DNA of 64,000 nucleotides. Origin: Neptunicoccus cionae (GTDB lineage: Bacteria > Pseudomonadota > Alphaproteobacteria > Rhodobacterales > Rhodobacteraceae). The stretch lies in contig NZ_BMKA01000001.1 in the NCBI RefSeq assembly GCF_014643735.1, positions 372,001-436,000 of the forward strand. The letters are read 5' to 3'. Shown here piece after piece: positions 36,504 through 45,356 of this stretch (position 1 is its first letter; the number at the start of each line of letters is the position of its first letter). The position numbers and the translations under genes were made by a program. The notes beneath the pieces were generated by a model. It saw only the letters and a program-made list of their open reading frames with translations. It was not told the origin of the DNA and ran no database searches.

Positions 36504-38078
36504 CTAGTCTTTGAGGTAAGTCATATCGATCGGGGTAGAAGTGCCCCAGATCCCCAGAGGCGGATTGCCCACCTTGTCGTTATAAACCGTGTGATACGGC
36601 AGCGCGTTTATGTGATAAACCGGCAGTTCATCCGCGATGATGGTCTGGAATTCGTCATAAAGCGCCTTGCGCTTGTCTTTGTCGGTTTCCACCGCAGCCA
36701 TTTCCAGCAGCTCGTCTACACGTTCGTTGGAATAGCCCTGTGTATTGGACCAAACACCCTTGCCGATGTTGGAAGAGATATAGGTCCGCTGAACGCCGAT
36801 CACCGGATCGCCCCAGTTAAACACAGAGTCCCAAGACATATCGAAGTCCATTTCACCCATGCGCTTGGCCCAGGTCGGGAAGTCTGCACTGGCGCGAACT
36901 TGCACGTCGATCCCAACCTTTTTCAAGGCAGCTTTGACGTATTCCGTTTGCGGTTTCACATCTGCCCAGCCGAAATCAATCGTCAGACTGAAGCGGCTGT
37001 CGCCGTCCATCGGGTAGCCAGCCTCATCCAGCAGAGCCCTGGCTTTGTCGAGATCAACTTCGTAAGCTTCTACATCTGCGTTATAAAACGGGCTGTCGGG
37101 GTGGATACCGGTTTTGGATTCAACTGCAGTGCCTTGCATCAGCGCCTTGAGAACAAAGTTCTTGTCCACGGCATAGGCGATGGCTTTGCGCACGCGCACA
37201 TCTTTCAACGGGCCGCGCTGGGTGTTCATTGCCAACCAGTCCAACGGACCAACCGCACCATATCCATCGGGGGTGACTGTCAGGTTGTCCACTTTCTTAA
37301 GGCGGTTAATGATACGGGGGAGCAGTTCAAACGCGCCCATGTGTACTTCGCCGTTTTCATAGGCAATGGCGCGGGCGGCGGGATCAGGAATGATCCGCAT
37401 TACAATTTTATCAAGATAGGGGCGACCTTCGATGAAGAAATCGTCGAACCGCTCAAGGATAACATGCTGGCCGTTCGCGAATTCAGTCAGCTTGAAAGGA
37501 CCGGACCCGACCACATCTTCGTTATTGCGCGGATGGGTTTTGACCTCCTCAACCGGAACATCGCCGTAGATATGCTGCGGGATGATGGACATCAACTGGC
37601 CGGACATGGCCAACATCAGCGCGGGGTGAGGTTGGGACAGGTTCAGAACGGCAGTGTAGTCATCCGGTGTATCGACTGATGTAACAGGGGCAAACATGGC
37701 CTTGAACGGGTGGTTCGCCTTGATCACGTCAACCGAGAAAGCAACGTCCTTGGACGTCAGCGGCGTCCCGTCGTGGAACTTTGCGTTCTTCACCAGATTG
37801 AGAGTTACTTTTAGACCGTCCTCGGACACTTCCCAGCTTTCGGCAAGATAGGGTTGCGGCGTCCAGTTTTCGTCATAGCGCAGCGGCGAGGCGAACAATT
37901 GCGCGCCCGGAAAGCCGGTGACGATGCCCGATTGTACCGCAGAGTTCAGGTTACGTACGTTGGTGCCGAGCACTGTAACAAGCGTGCCGCCTTGTTTTGG
38001 TTCTTCAGCAATCGCGCTGGTTGCCATCATGGATGCCAATGCTGTCGCCGTCATCAAACCTTTGAATAAAGTTCTCAC
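36504..38078 (-). CDS. Peptide-type ABC importer substrate-binding protein
   Basis: A 524-residue SBP_bac_5 protein. The GTG at 38078 is preceded at 9 bases by GGAGG and gives a proper Sec signal peptide (VRTLFKGLMTATALASMMA, cleavage after IAEE region); an ATG 66 bases upstream would bury the signal. Family segments are AKFHDGTPLTSKDVAFSVD, GSGPFKLTEF and DVRVRKAIAYAVDKNFV. First gene of a complete importer operon (binding protein, two permeases, two ATPases), with a LysR gene just upstream on the same strand. The substrate is unknown. Confidence 0.93.
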   Translation of the reverse strand: MRTLFKGLMTATALASMMATSAIAEEPKQGGTLVTVLGTNVRNLNSAVQSGIVTGFPGAQLFASPLRYDENWTPQPYLAESWEVSEDGLKVTLNLVKNAKFHDGTPLTSKDVAFSVDVIKANHPFKAMFAPVTSVDTPDDYTAVLNLSQPHPALMLAMSGQLMSIIPQHIYGDVPVEEVKTHPRNNEDVVGSGPFKLTEFANGQHVILERFDDFFIEGRPYLDKIVMRIIPDPAARAIAYENGEVHMGAFELLPRIINRLKKVDNLTVTPDGYGAVGPLDWLAMNTQRGPLKDVRVRKAIAYAVDKNFVLKALMQGTAVESKTGIHPDSPFYNADVEAYEVDLDKARALLDEAGYPMDGDSRFSLTIDFGWADVKPQTEYVKAALKKVGIDVQVRASADFPTWAKRMGEMDFDMSWDSVFNWGDPVIGVQRTYISSNIGKGVWSNTQGYSNERVDELLEMAAVETDKDKRKALYDEFQTIIADELPVYHINALPYHTVYNDKVGNPPLGIWGTSTPIDMTYLKD

Positions 38079-38259
38079 AGGGGAATACCTCCGGTTGGTT
38101 GATTCTTTTTTATTATGATCAAAGCCTAGCGCAGCCCGATTCATGCTAAAACCATTATATTAGAGGGTCATTCTTACATTTTACTGAGGAAGGAGTATTA
38201 AGCCTTTTAATTAAGGTGTTAAGTGTTTTTCTGCGGCGATAAGTAGGATTTAAACATTC

Positions 38260-39183
38260 CTATTGGACCACCAAATCACTGAAAACACCGGATTCCCGCA
38301 AGGAAATGCAGTGCTCTATGAAGGCGCTGACGATCTGGGGGCGGCGGCTTAGCTCACTCGTGACAATGCCAAACACCGGAGTATCTACAGTGTCCCGTAT
38401 CGGCAGGATAGAGAAGGGCTGATTGCTGCCGCCATAGCCCGGCGGCAGGATGTTCAGGATAGAAAAACCGAACCCTCCTGATACCAGCGCCCTGACGATT
38501 TCCGACGATCGGGTCGAGTGCACAATATTTGGCGTTAGTCCCCGTTTCGTGAACATATTCGCGAAATAAGCGCGGGTACGCGGCAGATCCAACAACACCA
38601 TCGGCAGAGAACACAGCTCTTCGTAGCTGACATCGGACTGTCCGCTCAGCGGGTGCTCCTGCGGAATAAGGGCATAGGGCGGGGCGCTGAACAAGGGAAC
38701 GAAGCCCTGACCTTCTTCGACTGTTTCGTCATAGGAAAAGACAAGGTCAACATCCCCTTCGCTTAGGAATTTTGCGGCTGCATCCATGCTGCCTTCCAAA
38801 AGCATGATAGAGATCCCAGGGTGGTTTTCCGAAAAACTTTTCAAGATCAGAGGTAGAAACGATGGTGCAGCCGTAGCATAGCACCCGATCCGCACAGCGC
38901 CGGTGGCTTGCCCATCTACGGATTGGACTTCAGCCTCAAAATGGCGGCTTTGTTCGAGAAACCGGCGGACGGCCTGCAGGACCTCCCCGCCCAGCGCAGT
39001 TGGCTTCACGCCTTTTGCCGGTGTGCGTACAAATATATCGTAACCGATCTCTCGTTCCATTGCGTCTATTGCGGCAGATATAGAGGACTGGGAGATAGAC
39101 AGATCCTCGGCAGCCATCGCAATTGATCCATGTCGTCCCGCCGCATCTAAATAGCGAAGCTGTTTTAACGTGTAGTTTTGCAT
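38260..39183 (-). CDS. LysR-family transcriptional regulator
   Basis: A 307-residue regulator with an N-terminal winged HTH (YTLKQLRYLDAAGRHGSIAMA, then LSISQSSISAAIDAMEREIG) and a C-terminal effector-binding domain (VRIGCYATAAPSFLPLIL). The start at 39183 gives the usual LysR N-terminus. An ATG at 39219, with GGAAG 7 bases ahead, is a real alternative adding 12 residues. It probably controls the peptide importer that begins 181 bases downstream; that is inference from position. Confidence 0.9.
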   Translation of the reverse strand: MQNYTLKQLRYLDAAGRHGSIAMAAEDLSISQSSISAAIDAMEREIGYDIFVRTPAKGVKPTALGGEVLQAVRRFLEQSRHFEAEVQSVDGQATGAVRIGCYATAAPSFLPLILKSFSENHPGISIMLLEGSMDAAAKFLSEGDVDLVFSYDETVEEGQGFVPLFSAPPYALIPQEHPLSGQSDVSYEELCSLPMVLLDLPRTRAYFANMFTKRGLTPNIVHSTRSSEIVRALVSGGFGFSILNILPPGYGGSNQPFSILPIRDTVDTPVFGIVTSELSRRPQIVSAFIEHCISLRESGVFSDLVVQ

Positions 39184-39471
39184 GACGCTGCGACCTCGGG
39201 TTTGGTATTCTATAGACATTCAAACGCTTCCACTCGAAAAGCTCAAGCCTTTCAGGTGTTTATTCAGTGCATGCTGCCGTATGCGAAGAGCATACTAAGT
39301 TTTATTGGGCTAGATCTGCTGTGATTAAGGTACACTGCAGGCCGCCCTATAAGGGAGTTCTGGCTCTATAAATTCAATACGAGCAATTTATTGCGTACTC
39401 ACAGATTCAATCTGAACCTTTTGCCGAGGCCCCGCGTTAAGGGGATGAATACACTCGAAAGGGAAATTGTG

Positions 39472-41142
39472 ATGACTATGCAAAAATTGAAAAGCACCAC
39501 TGCCGTAATCCTGAGCTTTGCTCTGGTATCGCCACATGTGGTAACAGCGCAAACTCTTGATGCTGGGAACAATGTATCAATCGCAGCAGACCTGAAGGTC
39601 GCGCAGGCGGACACCAGTGATGACAACGGTCGCGACAAGAAAAAGAAAAAGAAGAATAAAAATAAAGCGAATGCTGACGCAGAGCTGGAAGCAGAAATCG
39701 ACCCTGAAACCGGATTGGCAGTAGAGGTAGACGCTGACTCCGATGCGCAGGCGGCGGCTGATAAGGCTGTTAAGAAGAATAAGAAGAAAGCAAAGAAAGC
39801 GGCCAAGGCCGAAGCCAAAGCCGAAGCCGAGGCTGAAGCGAACGCTCAAGGCCAAGTGAATGCTGTGACAGCCGAGCAAGTTGAGGAAGAAGCTCAAAAA
39901 GAGCGCAAGAAAAAGAAGAACAAGAACAAAGACAATCAACGGGTTGAGGCGACAACACAGCCCGACGGCACAATTGCGGCCGATGAGGAACTGACCAAGG
40001 AAGATAAGCGAAAGGCGAAACGCAAGGCCAAACGGCAGGAACGCCGCGAAGCCAGAGAAATGGAAGCCGTGCAGGTAGATACCGAAGCCAGCACAGAGGC
40101 GGCCAATCGCACGCCCAAAGTTGCCGCTACTCAGGATGGTGAGGCGGATGCCAAGGTTAAGAAGCGTAAAGAGAAGATTACCAAAAAGAACCGTCGTGCA
40201 AGCAACCAAGAGCGCGCCGAAGCTGCAGTTGTGGCCAATGACGATGATGGGCTGAACAACCTTGAGAAATTCCTCATCGGTGCAGCTGGTGTCGGTATCC
40301 TTGCGGCGGTCCTGAACAACAACGATAAGGTTGTTGAAACCGAAGGCGACCGCGTGGTCGTGCAGCGTGGTGATGGTGATTACTACGTGCTTAAAGACGA
40401 CAATGCGCTGCTGCGCCAGCCAGGTTCCACTGTTGAAACAGAGACCTTTTCGGACGGTTCGTCCCGTCAGACCATTGTGATGTCTGATGGCACACAGGTC
40501 GTAACCGTGCGCGCCCCCAATGGTCAGGTGTTGAGCCGCACACAGTATCTGCCAAATGGCGAGACTGTGCGCCTGTTTGACGACACTGCCAACGAAACGC
40601 CGGTTCAGATTTCCGAACTGCCACAGGTTGAAGAGTTCTCATATGCTTCAACAGGCATGAGCGAAGCTGACCTGCGTGCGGCGCTCGCGGCTTCCAGCAG
40701 TCAGGATCTGGACCGCACATTCAGCCTGCAACAGGTGCGCCAGATTCGTGCCGTACGTGAGCTGATGCCCGTCATCGAGCTGAGCGCGATTACTTTTGAC
40801 ACCGGTTCGGCGATTATCGAGGCGGATCAAGCCCGTGCTCTGGCAACCGTTGGTACCGCAATTGCCGAGCGGATCTCCGAGAACCCGTCCGAGGTCTTCC
40901 TGATCGAAGGTCACACCGACGCGGTTGGTTCGGCGACGTCCAATCTGGCCCTGTCAGACCGTCGTGCGGAATCTGTAGCTTTGGCTCTGACCGAGTACTT
41001 TAATGTACCGGCACAAAACCTTGTGGTTCAGGGATACGGGGAAAGTAACTTGCGCATTCCGACAGAAACCTCGGAAGAAGCAAACCGCCGCGCTGCTGTA
41101 CGCCGCATCACACCGCTGTTGAAATCCTCAACATCCGGTTAA
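39472..41142 (+). CDS. Lysine-rich OmpA-family outer-envelope protein
   Basis: A 556-residue protein. A Sec signal peptide (about 1-27, ending VVTAQ) is followed by a very unusual low-complexity region at about 50-260, dominated by Lys, Ala, Glu and Asn with blocks such as KKKKKKNKNK and EAKAEAEAEA. Next is a Gly/Ala hydrophobic segment (FLIGAAGVGILAAVL), a beta-rich middle, and a C-terminal OmpA/MotB domain (ITFDTGSAIIEAD; IEGHTDAVGSATSNLALSDRRA; YGESN). The start was chosen for its signal peptide and upstream AAAGGGA. A perfect terminator follows. The C-terminal domain should bind peptidoglycan; the charged region could bind anionic polymers or metals, which is inference. Confidence 0.88.
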   Translation: MTMQKLKSTTAVILSFALVSPHVVTAQTLDAGNNVSIAADLKVAQADTSDDNGRDKKKKKKNKNKANADAELEAEIDPETGLAVEVDADSDAQAAADKAVKKNKKKAKKAAKAEAKAEAEAEANAQGQVNAVTAEQVEEEAQKERKKKKNKNKDNQRVEATTQPDGTIAADEELTKEDKRKAKRKAKRQERREAREMEAVQVDTEASTEAANRTPKVAATQDGEADAKVKKRKEKITKKNRRASNQERAEAAVVANDDDGLNNLEKFLIGAAGVGILAAVLNNNDKVVETEGDRVVVQRGDGDYYVLKDDNALLRQPGSTVETETFSDGSSRQTIVMSDGTQVVTVRAPNGQVLSRTQYLPNGETVRLFDDTANETPVQISELPQVEEFSYASTGMSEADLRAALAASSSQDLDRTFSLQQVRQIRAVRELMPVIELSAITFDTGSAIIEADQARALATVGTAIAERISENPSEVFLIEGHTDAVGSATSNLALSDRRAESVALALTEYFNVPAQNLVVQGYGESNLRIPTETSEEANRRAAVRRITPLLKSSTSG

Positions 41143-41174
41143 TGCGCGACTGCGCTAAGACATTGAAAACCATG

Positions 41175-41205
41175 ATGCCGGTCTGGAAACAGACCGGCAT
41201 TTTTC
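41175..41205 (+). terminator. Strong intrinsic terminator
   Basis: ATGCCGGTCTG (41175-41185), GAAA tetraloop, CAGACCGGCAT (41190-41200), then TTTT: an 11-bp perfect stem closing the OmpA-protein transcript. Confidence 0.93.
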
Positions 41206-41328
41206 GAGGTTACACGCAAAGTTTCCCCTGACTATCAAATATTCCCGAATGATCCTTCATGCATTCAACCGCTTCCCAATTGCAGCCAAACTCGCGATTT
41301 TGACGGTAATTCTGTACTGGAGTTTTTA

Positions 41329-42162
41329 ATGACCAAGACCAGCTATTTCGCCCCTACCGGCGGCCACCCCGACCAGACGCAACTTCTGTCGGATCGTGCT
41401 GTCTTCACGGATGCTTACGCGGTAATCCCCAAGGGCACCATGCGCGATATTGTAACCAGTTTCTTGCCCTTCTGGGAAGGCACGCGGCTTTGGGTTATTT
41501 CCCGTCCTCTGTCGGGTTTTGCCGAAACTTTCTCTCAATATATCATGGAAGTTCAACCCGGTGGCGGTTCGGATAAACCGGAATCCGATCCCGAGGCACA
41601 GGGTGTCCTATTCGTGGTGGAAGGCAGCTTCGAGCTGACTTTCAACGGAGAAACCCATACTTTGGAAGAGGGCGGTTATGCGTATCTGCCTGCGGGGATG
41701 GACTGGACGCTGCGCAACACGTCCGAACAGGTCACGCGGTTTCATTGGGTGCGCAAAGCCTATGAGGCGGTGGACGGTTTAGACCTGCCTGATCCCGTAA
41801 TTGCGAATGAAAAAGACATTGCGCCGAATGTTATGCCGGACACGGATGGTGTCTGGGCGACAACCCGTTTTGTAGACCCGAACGATCTGCGCCACGATAT
41901 GCACGTCACAATTGTGACCCTGCAACCGGGCGGCGTCATCCCGTTTTGCGAAACCCACGTGATGGAACACGGTCTTTATGTGCTTGAAGGTAAAGCGGTT
42001 TACCGGCTCAATCAGGACTGGGTTGAGGTTGAGGCCGGCGATTACATGTGGCTTCGCGCGTTCTGCCCGCAGGCTTGTTATGCGGGTGGCCCGGGCCCGT
42101 TCCGCTATCTTTTGTATAAGGATGTGAACCGGCACATGAAGTTGAAACTGTCTAAAAGTTAA
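41329..42162 (+). CDS. allE: (S)-ureidoglycine aminohydrolase
   Basis: A 277-residue bicupin similar to E. coli AllE/YlbA. It releases ammonia from (S)-ureidoglycine to give (S)-ureidoglycolate, the late step of purine ureide breakdown. The C-terminal cupin carries the metal site in CETHVMEHGLYVLEG (Glu, His, His) and the following Gln in FCPQACYAGG; the terminal YLLYKDVNRHMKL is also family-typical. GGAG precedes the ATG. Its stop codon overlaps the convergent bhcR stop (shared TTAA). With ureidoglycolate lyase at 52623 it would produce glyoxylate, the substrate of the neighbouring cycle. Confidence 0.87.
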   Translation: MTKTSYFAPTGGHPDQTQLLSDRAVFTDAYAVIPKGTMRDIVTSFLPFWEGTRLWVISRPLSGFAETFSQYIMEVQPGGGSDKPESDPEAQGVLFVVEGSFELTFNGETHTLEEGGYAYLPAGMDWTLRNTSEQVTRFHWVRKAYEAVDGLDLPDPVIANEKDIAPNVMPDTDGVWATTRFVDPNDLRHDMHVTIVTLQPGGVIPFCETHVMEHGLYVLEGKAVYRLNQDWVEVEAGDYMWLRAFCPQACYAGGPGPFRYLLYKDVNRHMKLKLSKS

Positions 42163-43007
42163 GGTTTCGGGGGCTGGTCTGCGCTGGCCCCCATTGCCTG
42201 TGACACACGGGTCGCAGCGTTGATAACCTCAACGGCAAGCTCTTCGATTTGTGTCTCGTCGATCCGGCTGGTGGGGCCGGAGACGGAAATCCCCGCGATC
42301 ACCTCTCCCAATGCGTTGCGGATCGGGGCCGCGATACAGCGCATGCCTGTGTTGCGCTCTTGATCGTCCACGGAATAGCCCCGCTCGCGCACCTGATCCA
42401 AATCCGCCTCTAGCGCGGGCAGCGTGTCGCGCGTATGAGGGGTGAACCGCTCCAGCCCTGACCGTGCAAAACGGTTCAGCCGCGCGGTGTCAAAATAGGC
42501 CAGAAGCACCTTGCCGATGCCAGAAGCATGCAGCGGCGAAAGCGTACCAGGTGGGAAGAAGGCGCGGATCGGTGCGTGGGTTTCGACCTGTCCTAAAAAT
42601 AGCACATGACCGTCCTTTTCCACACCGAGGTTCGCAGTCTCTCCGGTGATTTCCATCAGCTCGCGCAGGATCGGGCGGCTGGTTTCAACCAGACTGGTCC
42701 GGCGCAAAAAAGCAGAGCCGATCAGAAACGCCCCCGCACCAATATGCCAGGTCTGGGTGCTATCCTTCGTTTCAACAATTTGATGCTGCGCGAGCGTGGT
42801 TAACACACGGTAAAGCGTGGCCGGAGATTCCCCGAGCCTGTTGGACAATTCGCTGAGCGAAGCACCGTCATAGGCCGCGACTTCTTCCAACACCACCATC
42901 GCACGATCCAGCGATTTGATGGTGTTTTGTTCGGTCTTTTCATTAAAGGCGCGGGGGCGGCCCCGTGGTTTACGCTCTTTGTTTTTGTCATTGTCTTGGA
43001 AAGCCAT
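42159..43007 (-). CDS. bhcR: IclR-family regulator of the beta-hydroxyaspartate cycle
   Basis: A 282-residue regulator: a basic N-tail (ERKPRGRPRAF), a winged HTH (about 30-90, SLSELSNRLGESPATLYRVL) and an IclR effector domain (VEKDGHVLFLGQVE; LHASGIGKVLLA; RERGYSVDDQERNTGMRCIAAPI). It lies divergent from bhcABCD exactly as bhcR does in Paracoccus denitrificans, where it controls the cycle operon in response to glyoxylate (established knowledge). The ATG at 43007 has GAGGAAG upstream. An upstream in-frame ATG at 43070 would run through the AT-rich promoter and is rejected. Confidence 0.92.
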   Translation of the reverse strand: MAFQDNDKNKERKPRGRPRAFNEKTEQNTIKSLDRAMVVLEEVAAYDGASLSELSNRLGESPATLYRVLTTLAQHQIVETKDSTQTWHIGAGAFLIGSAFLRRTSLVETSRPILRELMEITGETANLGVEKDGHVLFLGQVETHAPIRAFFPPGTLSPLHASGIGKVLLAYFDTARLNRFARSGLERFTPHTRDTLPALEADLDQVRERGYSVDDQERNTGMRCIAAPIRNALGEVIAGISVSGPTSRIDETQIEELAVEVINAATRVSQAMGASADQPPKP

Positions 43008-43026
43008 TAAATCTTCCTCATCGAAA

Positions 43027-43043
43027 TTGAAATATGGTTTCAC
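43027..43043. promoter_or_regulatory. Candidate BhcR operator 1
   Basis: TTGAAA, TATGG, TTTCAC: an inverted repeat TGAAA-N5-TTTCA lying about 20 bases upstream of the bhcR start. It has the same architecture as operator 2. An overlapping repeat TTTCA-N5-TGAAA (43038-43052) adds further symmetry. Role inferred from position and symmetry. Confidence 0.5.
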
Positions 43044-43094
43044 AATATGAAAAATGTAAGTTGCTGGCAAACAATAATAAATCTAATTATATGA

Positions 43095-43117
43095 TTTTTG
43101 AAAAATGATTTCAAAAA
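43095..43117. promoter_or_regulatory. Candidate BhcR operator 2
   Basis: TTTTTGAAA (43095-43103) and TTTCAAAAA (43109-43117) form a perfect 9-bp inverted repeat with a 5-base spacer, about 60-80 bases upstream of the bhcA start. The core TTGAAA-N5-TTTCA matches operator 1. Confidence 0.6.
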
Positions 43118-43175
43118 AATTGTTAATTGGTAACGGAGAGCATAATCTGTGGGAAACAGTCTGATGGAGGACATT

Positions 43176-44366
43176 ATGAGTTTTCAAAATCCCGTCTTTA
43201 TTCCCGGCCCGACCAACATGCCCGAGGCGATCCGTCAGGCGTGCTACATGCCCACAATCGACCACCGCTCCCCCTTGTTTGGGGATATCCTGCACCCGTG
43301 TCTGGACGGTGTGCGGCGGGTGTTGAAGTCCGAAAGTGCCAGCATCTTTATCTTTCCGTCTACCGGAACGGGCGGTTGGGAAACTGCACTGACAAACACG
43401 CTTAGCGCTGGCGATAAGGTTCTCGCGGCGCGCAATGGTATGTTCTCCCATCGCTGGATTGATATGTGCCAGCGTCACGGTCTGGACGTGCAGGTGGTGG
43501 AAACGCCTTGGGGCGAAGGGCTGCCTGCGGACAAATACGAAGAGATCCTGCGCGCCGATACCTCCCACCAGATCAAGGTTGTGCTGGCGACCCACAATGA
43601 AACCGCTACCGGTGTAAAATCTGATATCGCCGCCGTGCGCCGAGCATTGGATGCAGCGGGGCATCCGGCGATGTTGTTTGTGGACGGGGTCAGTTCGATC
43701 GGGTCTATGGACTTCCGGATGGACGAATGGGGCGTGGATATTGCCGTAACCGGATCGCAAAAAGGGTTCATGTTGCCTGCCGGTCTCGCCATTGTCGGGG
43801 TCAGTGCGAAAGCGATGGAAGCGACAAAAACCGCCAGCCTGCCGCGCACTTTCTTTGATTTGGGCGATATGCAGAAGGGTTATGACAACAACGCCTTTCC
43901 TTATACGCCGCCTGTGGGTTTGATGAACGGGCTGAAACTGTCCCTTGAGATGTTGGAGGCTGAAGGGCTGGAAAGTGTTTTTGCCCGTCACGCGCGGATT
44001 GCTACGGGTGTTCGCAAGGCTGTGGACGCATGGGGCTTGCAACTTTGCGCGGCGTCGCCCGAGGTGTATTCCAACAGCGTTTCTGCCATTCGCACGCCTG
44101 AAGGGTTCAACGCGACTGGTATCGTTAATGTTGCCGCAAAGGATTACGGCATGGCGTTTGGCGTTGGTCTTGGCGAAGTTGCGGGCAAGGTGTTCCGCAT
44201 CGGCCACCTTGGGATGTTGACAGATGCGATGATGTTGTCTGGGCTAGGTGTCGCTGAAATGGTGATGGTTGATCTGGGGTTGGACGTTAAGCTTGGCTCC
44301 GGTGTTGCCGCGGCGCAGGACTTTTACCGCCACGGCGGGCAGAGTGCGCGTCAGGCCGCTGCGTGA
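43176..44366 (+). CDS. bhcA: Aspartate-glyoxylate aminotransferase
   Basis: A 396-residue class V PLP aminotransferase that transfers the amino group of aspartate to glyoxylate, yielding oxaloacetate and glycine. It starts with FIPGPTNMPEAIR and has Lys196 in TGSQKGFMLPAG as the expected PLP lysine and FVDGVSSIGSMDFRMDEW ahead of it. Serine-glyoxylate aminotransferases and PucG are close relatives, but the operon order bhcR/bhcA-B-C-D fixes the assignment. GGAGG lies 5 bases before the ATG. The next gene starts 14 bases after the stop. Confidence 0.94.
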   Translation: MSFQNPVFIPGPTNMPEAIRQACYMPTIDHRSPLFGDILHPCLDGVRRVLKSESASIFIFPSTGTGGWETALTNTLSAGDKVLAARNGMFSHRWIDMCQRHGLDVQVVETPWGEGLPADKYEEILRADTSHQIKVVLATHNETATGVKSDIAAVRRALDAAGHPAMLFVDGVSSIGSMDFRMDEWGVDIAVTGSQKGFMLPAGLAIVGVSAKAMEATKTASLPRTFFDLGDMQKGYDNNAFPYTPPVGLMNGLKLSLEMLEAEGLESVFARHARIATGVRKAVDAWGLQLCAASPEVYSNSVSAIRTPEGFNATGIVNVAAKDYGMAFGVGLGEVAGKVFRIGHLGMLTDAMMLSGLGVAEMVMVDLGLDVKLGSGVAAAQDFYRHGGQSARQAAA

Positions 44367-44380
44367 AGGGGCAAACCGAG

Positions 44381-45340
44381 ATGATCATTCCAACTTTTGA
44401 CGATATGCTGGCCGCCCACGAACGGGCCAGACCTTACATCCACCGCACGCCGGTTCTAACATCGTCTTATGTGAACACGCTTGCGGGCTGCGAGATTTTC
44501 TTCAAATGCGAAAATTTCCAGAAAGCGGGTGCGTTCAAGGTGCGCGGTGCTTCTAACGCGGTGTTCGGTCTGTCCGATGCCGAGGCGAAGAACGGTGTCT
44601 GCACCCATAGCTCCGGCAACCACGCGCTGTCCCTGTCATATGCGGCGGGACGGCGGGGGATTCCTTGCAATGTGGTGATGCCCCGCACAGCGCCAGAGGC
44701 CAAGAAAGCTGCCGTGCGCGGATACGGTGGCACGATTACTGAGTGCGAGCCGTCAACGTCTTCCCGCGAAGAGGTTTTCGCGCAGGTGCAGGAACAGACG
44801 GGCGGCAATTTCGTCCACCCCTACAACGATCCCCGCGTGATTGCAGGGCAGGGCACCTGCTCGCGGGAACTGCTGGAGCAGATGGAGGATTTCGGCGGCG
44901 AACTGGATATGGTTGTCGCCCCGATTGGTGGCGGCGGGATGATTTCGGGCACCTGTCTGACGCTGTCCAACCTTGCGCCCAAAGTGCAGGTTATTGCGGC
45001 GGAACCGGAACAGGCGGATGACGCCTATCGCAGTTTCAAGGCAGGCCATATCATCGCAGATGATGCGCCTGAAACGGTGGCAGACGGGCTGAAAGTGCCG
45101 CTGAAGGATTTGACGTGGCACTTTGTGAAAAACCATGTGTCCGATATTTTGACTGCCAGCGATCCTGAAATTGTCGATGCAATGAAGCTGATCTGGCAGC
45201 GTATGAAAATCGTGATGGAACCCAGCAGCGCCGTGCCGCTGGCTACCATTCTAAAGAACAAGGACATCTTCGCGGGCAAGCGCGTAGGCGTCATCATTAC
45301 CGGCGGTAACGTCGATCTGGCAAAGCTGCCGTGGCTGTAA
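44381..45340 (+). CDS. bhcB: Beta-hydroxyaspartate dehydratase
   Basis: A 319-residue fold-type II PLP enzyme (threonine dehydratase/serine racemase family). Lys53 in GAFKVRGASNA is the Schiff-base lysine; SSGNHALSLSYAA and the phosphate-binding IGGGGMISG are intact. There is no C-terminal ACT regulatory domain, as in BhcB and unlike biosynthetic IlvA. It removes water from erythro-beta-hydroxyaspartate to give iminosuccinate. The ATG at 44381 was preferred over an in-frame GTG at 44363 that overlaps bhcA. Confidence 0.93.
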   Translation: MIIPTFDDMLAAHERARPYIHRTPVLTSSYVNTLAGCEIFFKCENFQKAGAFKVRGASNAVFGLSDAEAKNGVCTHSSGNHALSLSYAAGRRGIPCNVVMPRTAPEAKKAAVRGYGGTITECEPSTSSREEVFAQVQEQTGGNFVHPYNDPRVIAGQGTCSRELLEQMEDFGGELDMVVAPIGGGGMISGTCLTLSNLAPKVQVIAAEPEQADDAYRSFKAGHIIADDAPETVADGLKVPLKDLTWHFVKNHVSDILTASDPEIVDAMKLIWQRMKIVMEPSSAVPLATILKNKDIFAGKRVGVIITGGNVDLAKLPWL

Positions 45341-45356
45341 GAAAAGGAACGAACCG

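Noticed and set aside
44381-45340. Biosynthetic threonine dehydratase IlvA
   Set aside because: Length about 320 with no ACT domain and position inside the bhc operon favour BhcB.
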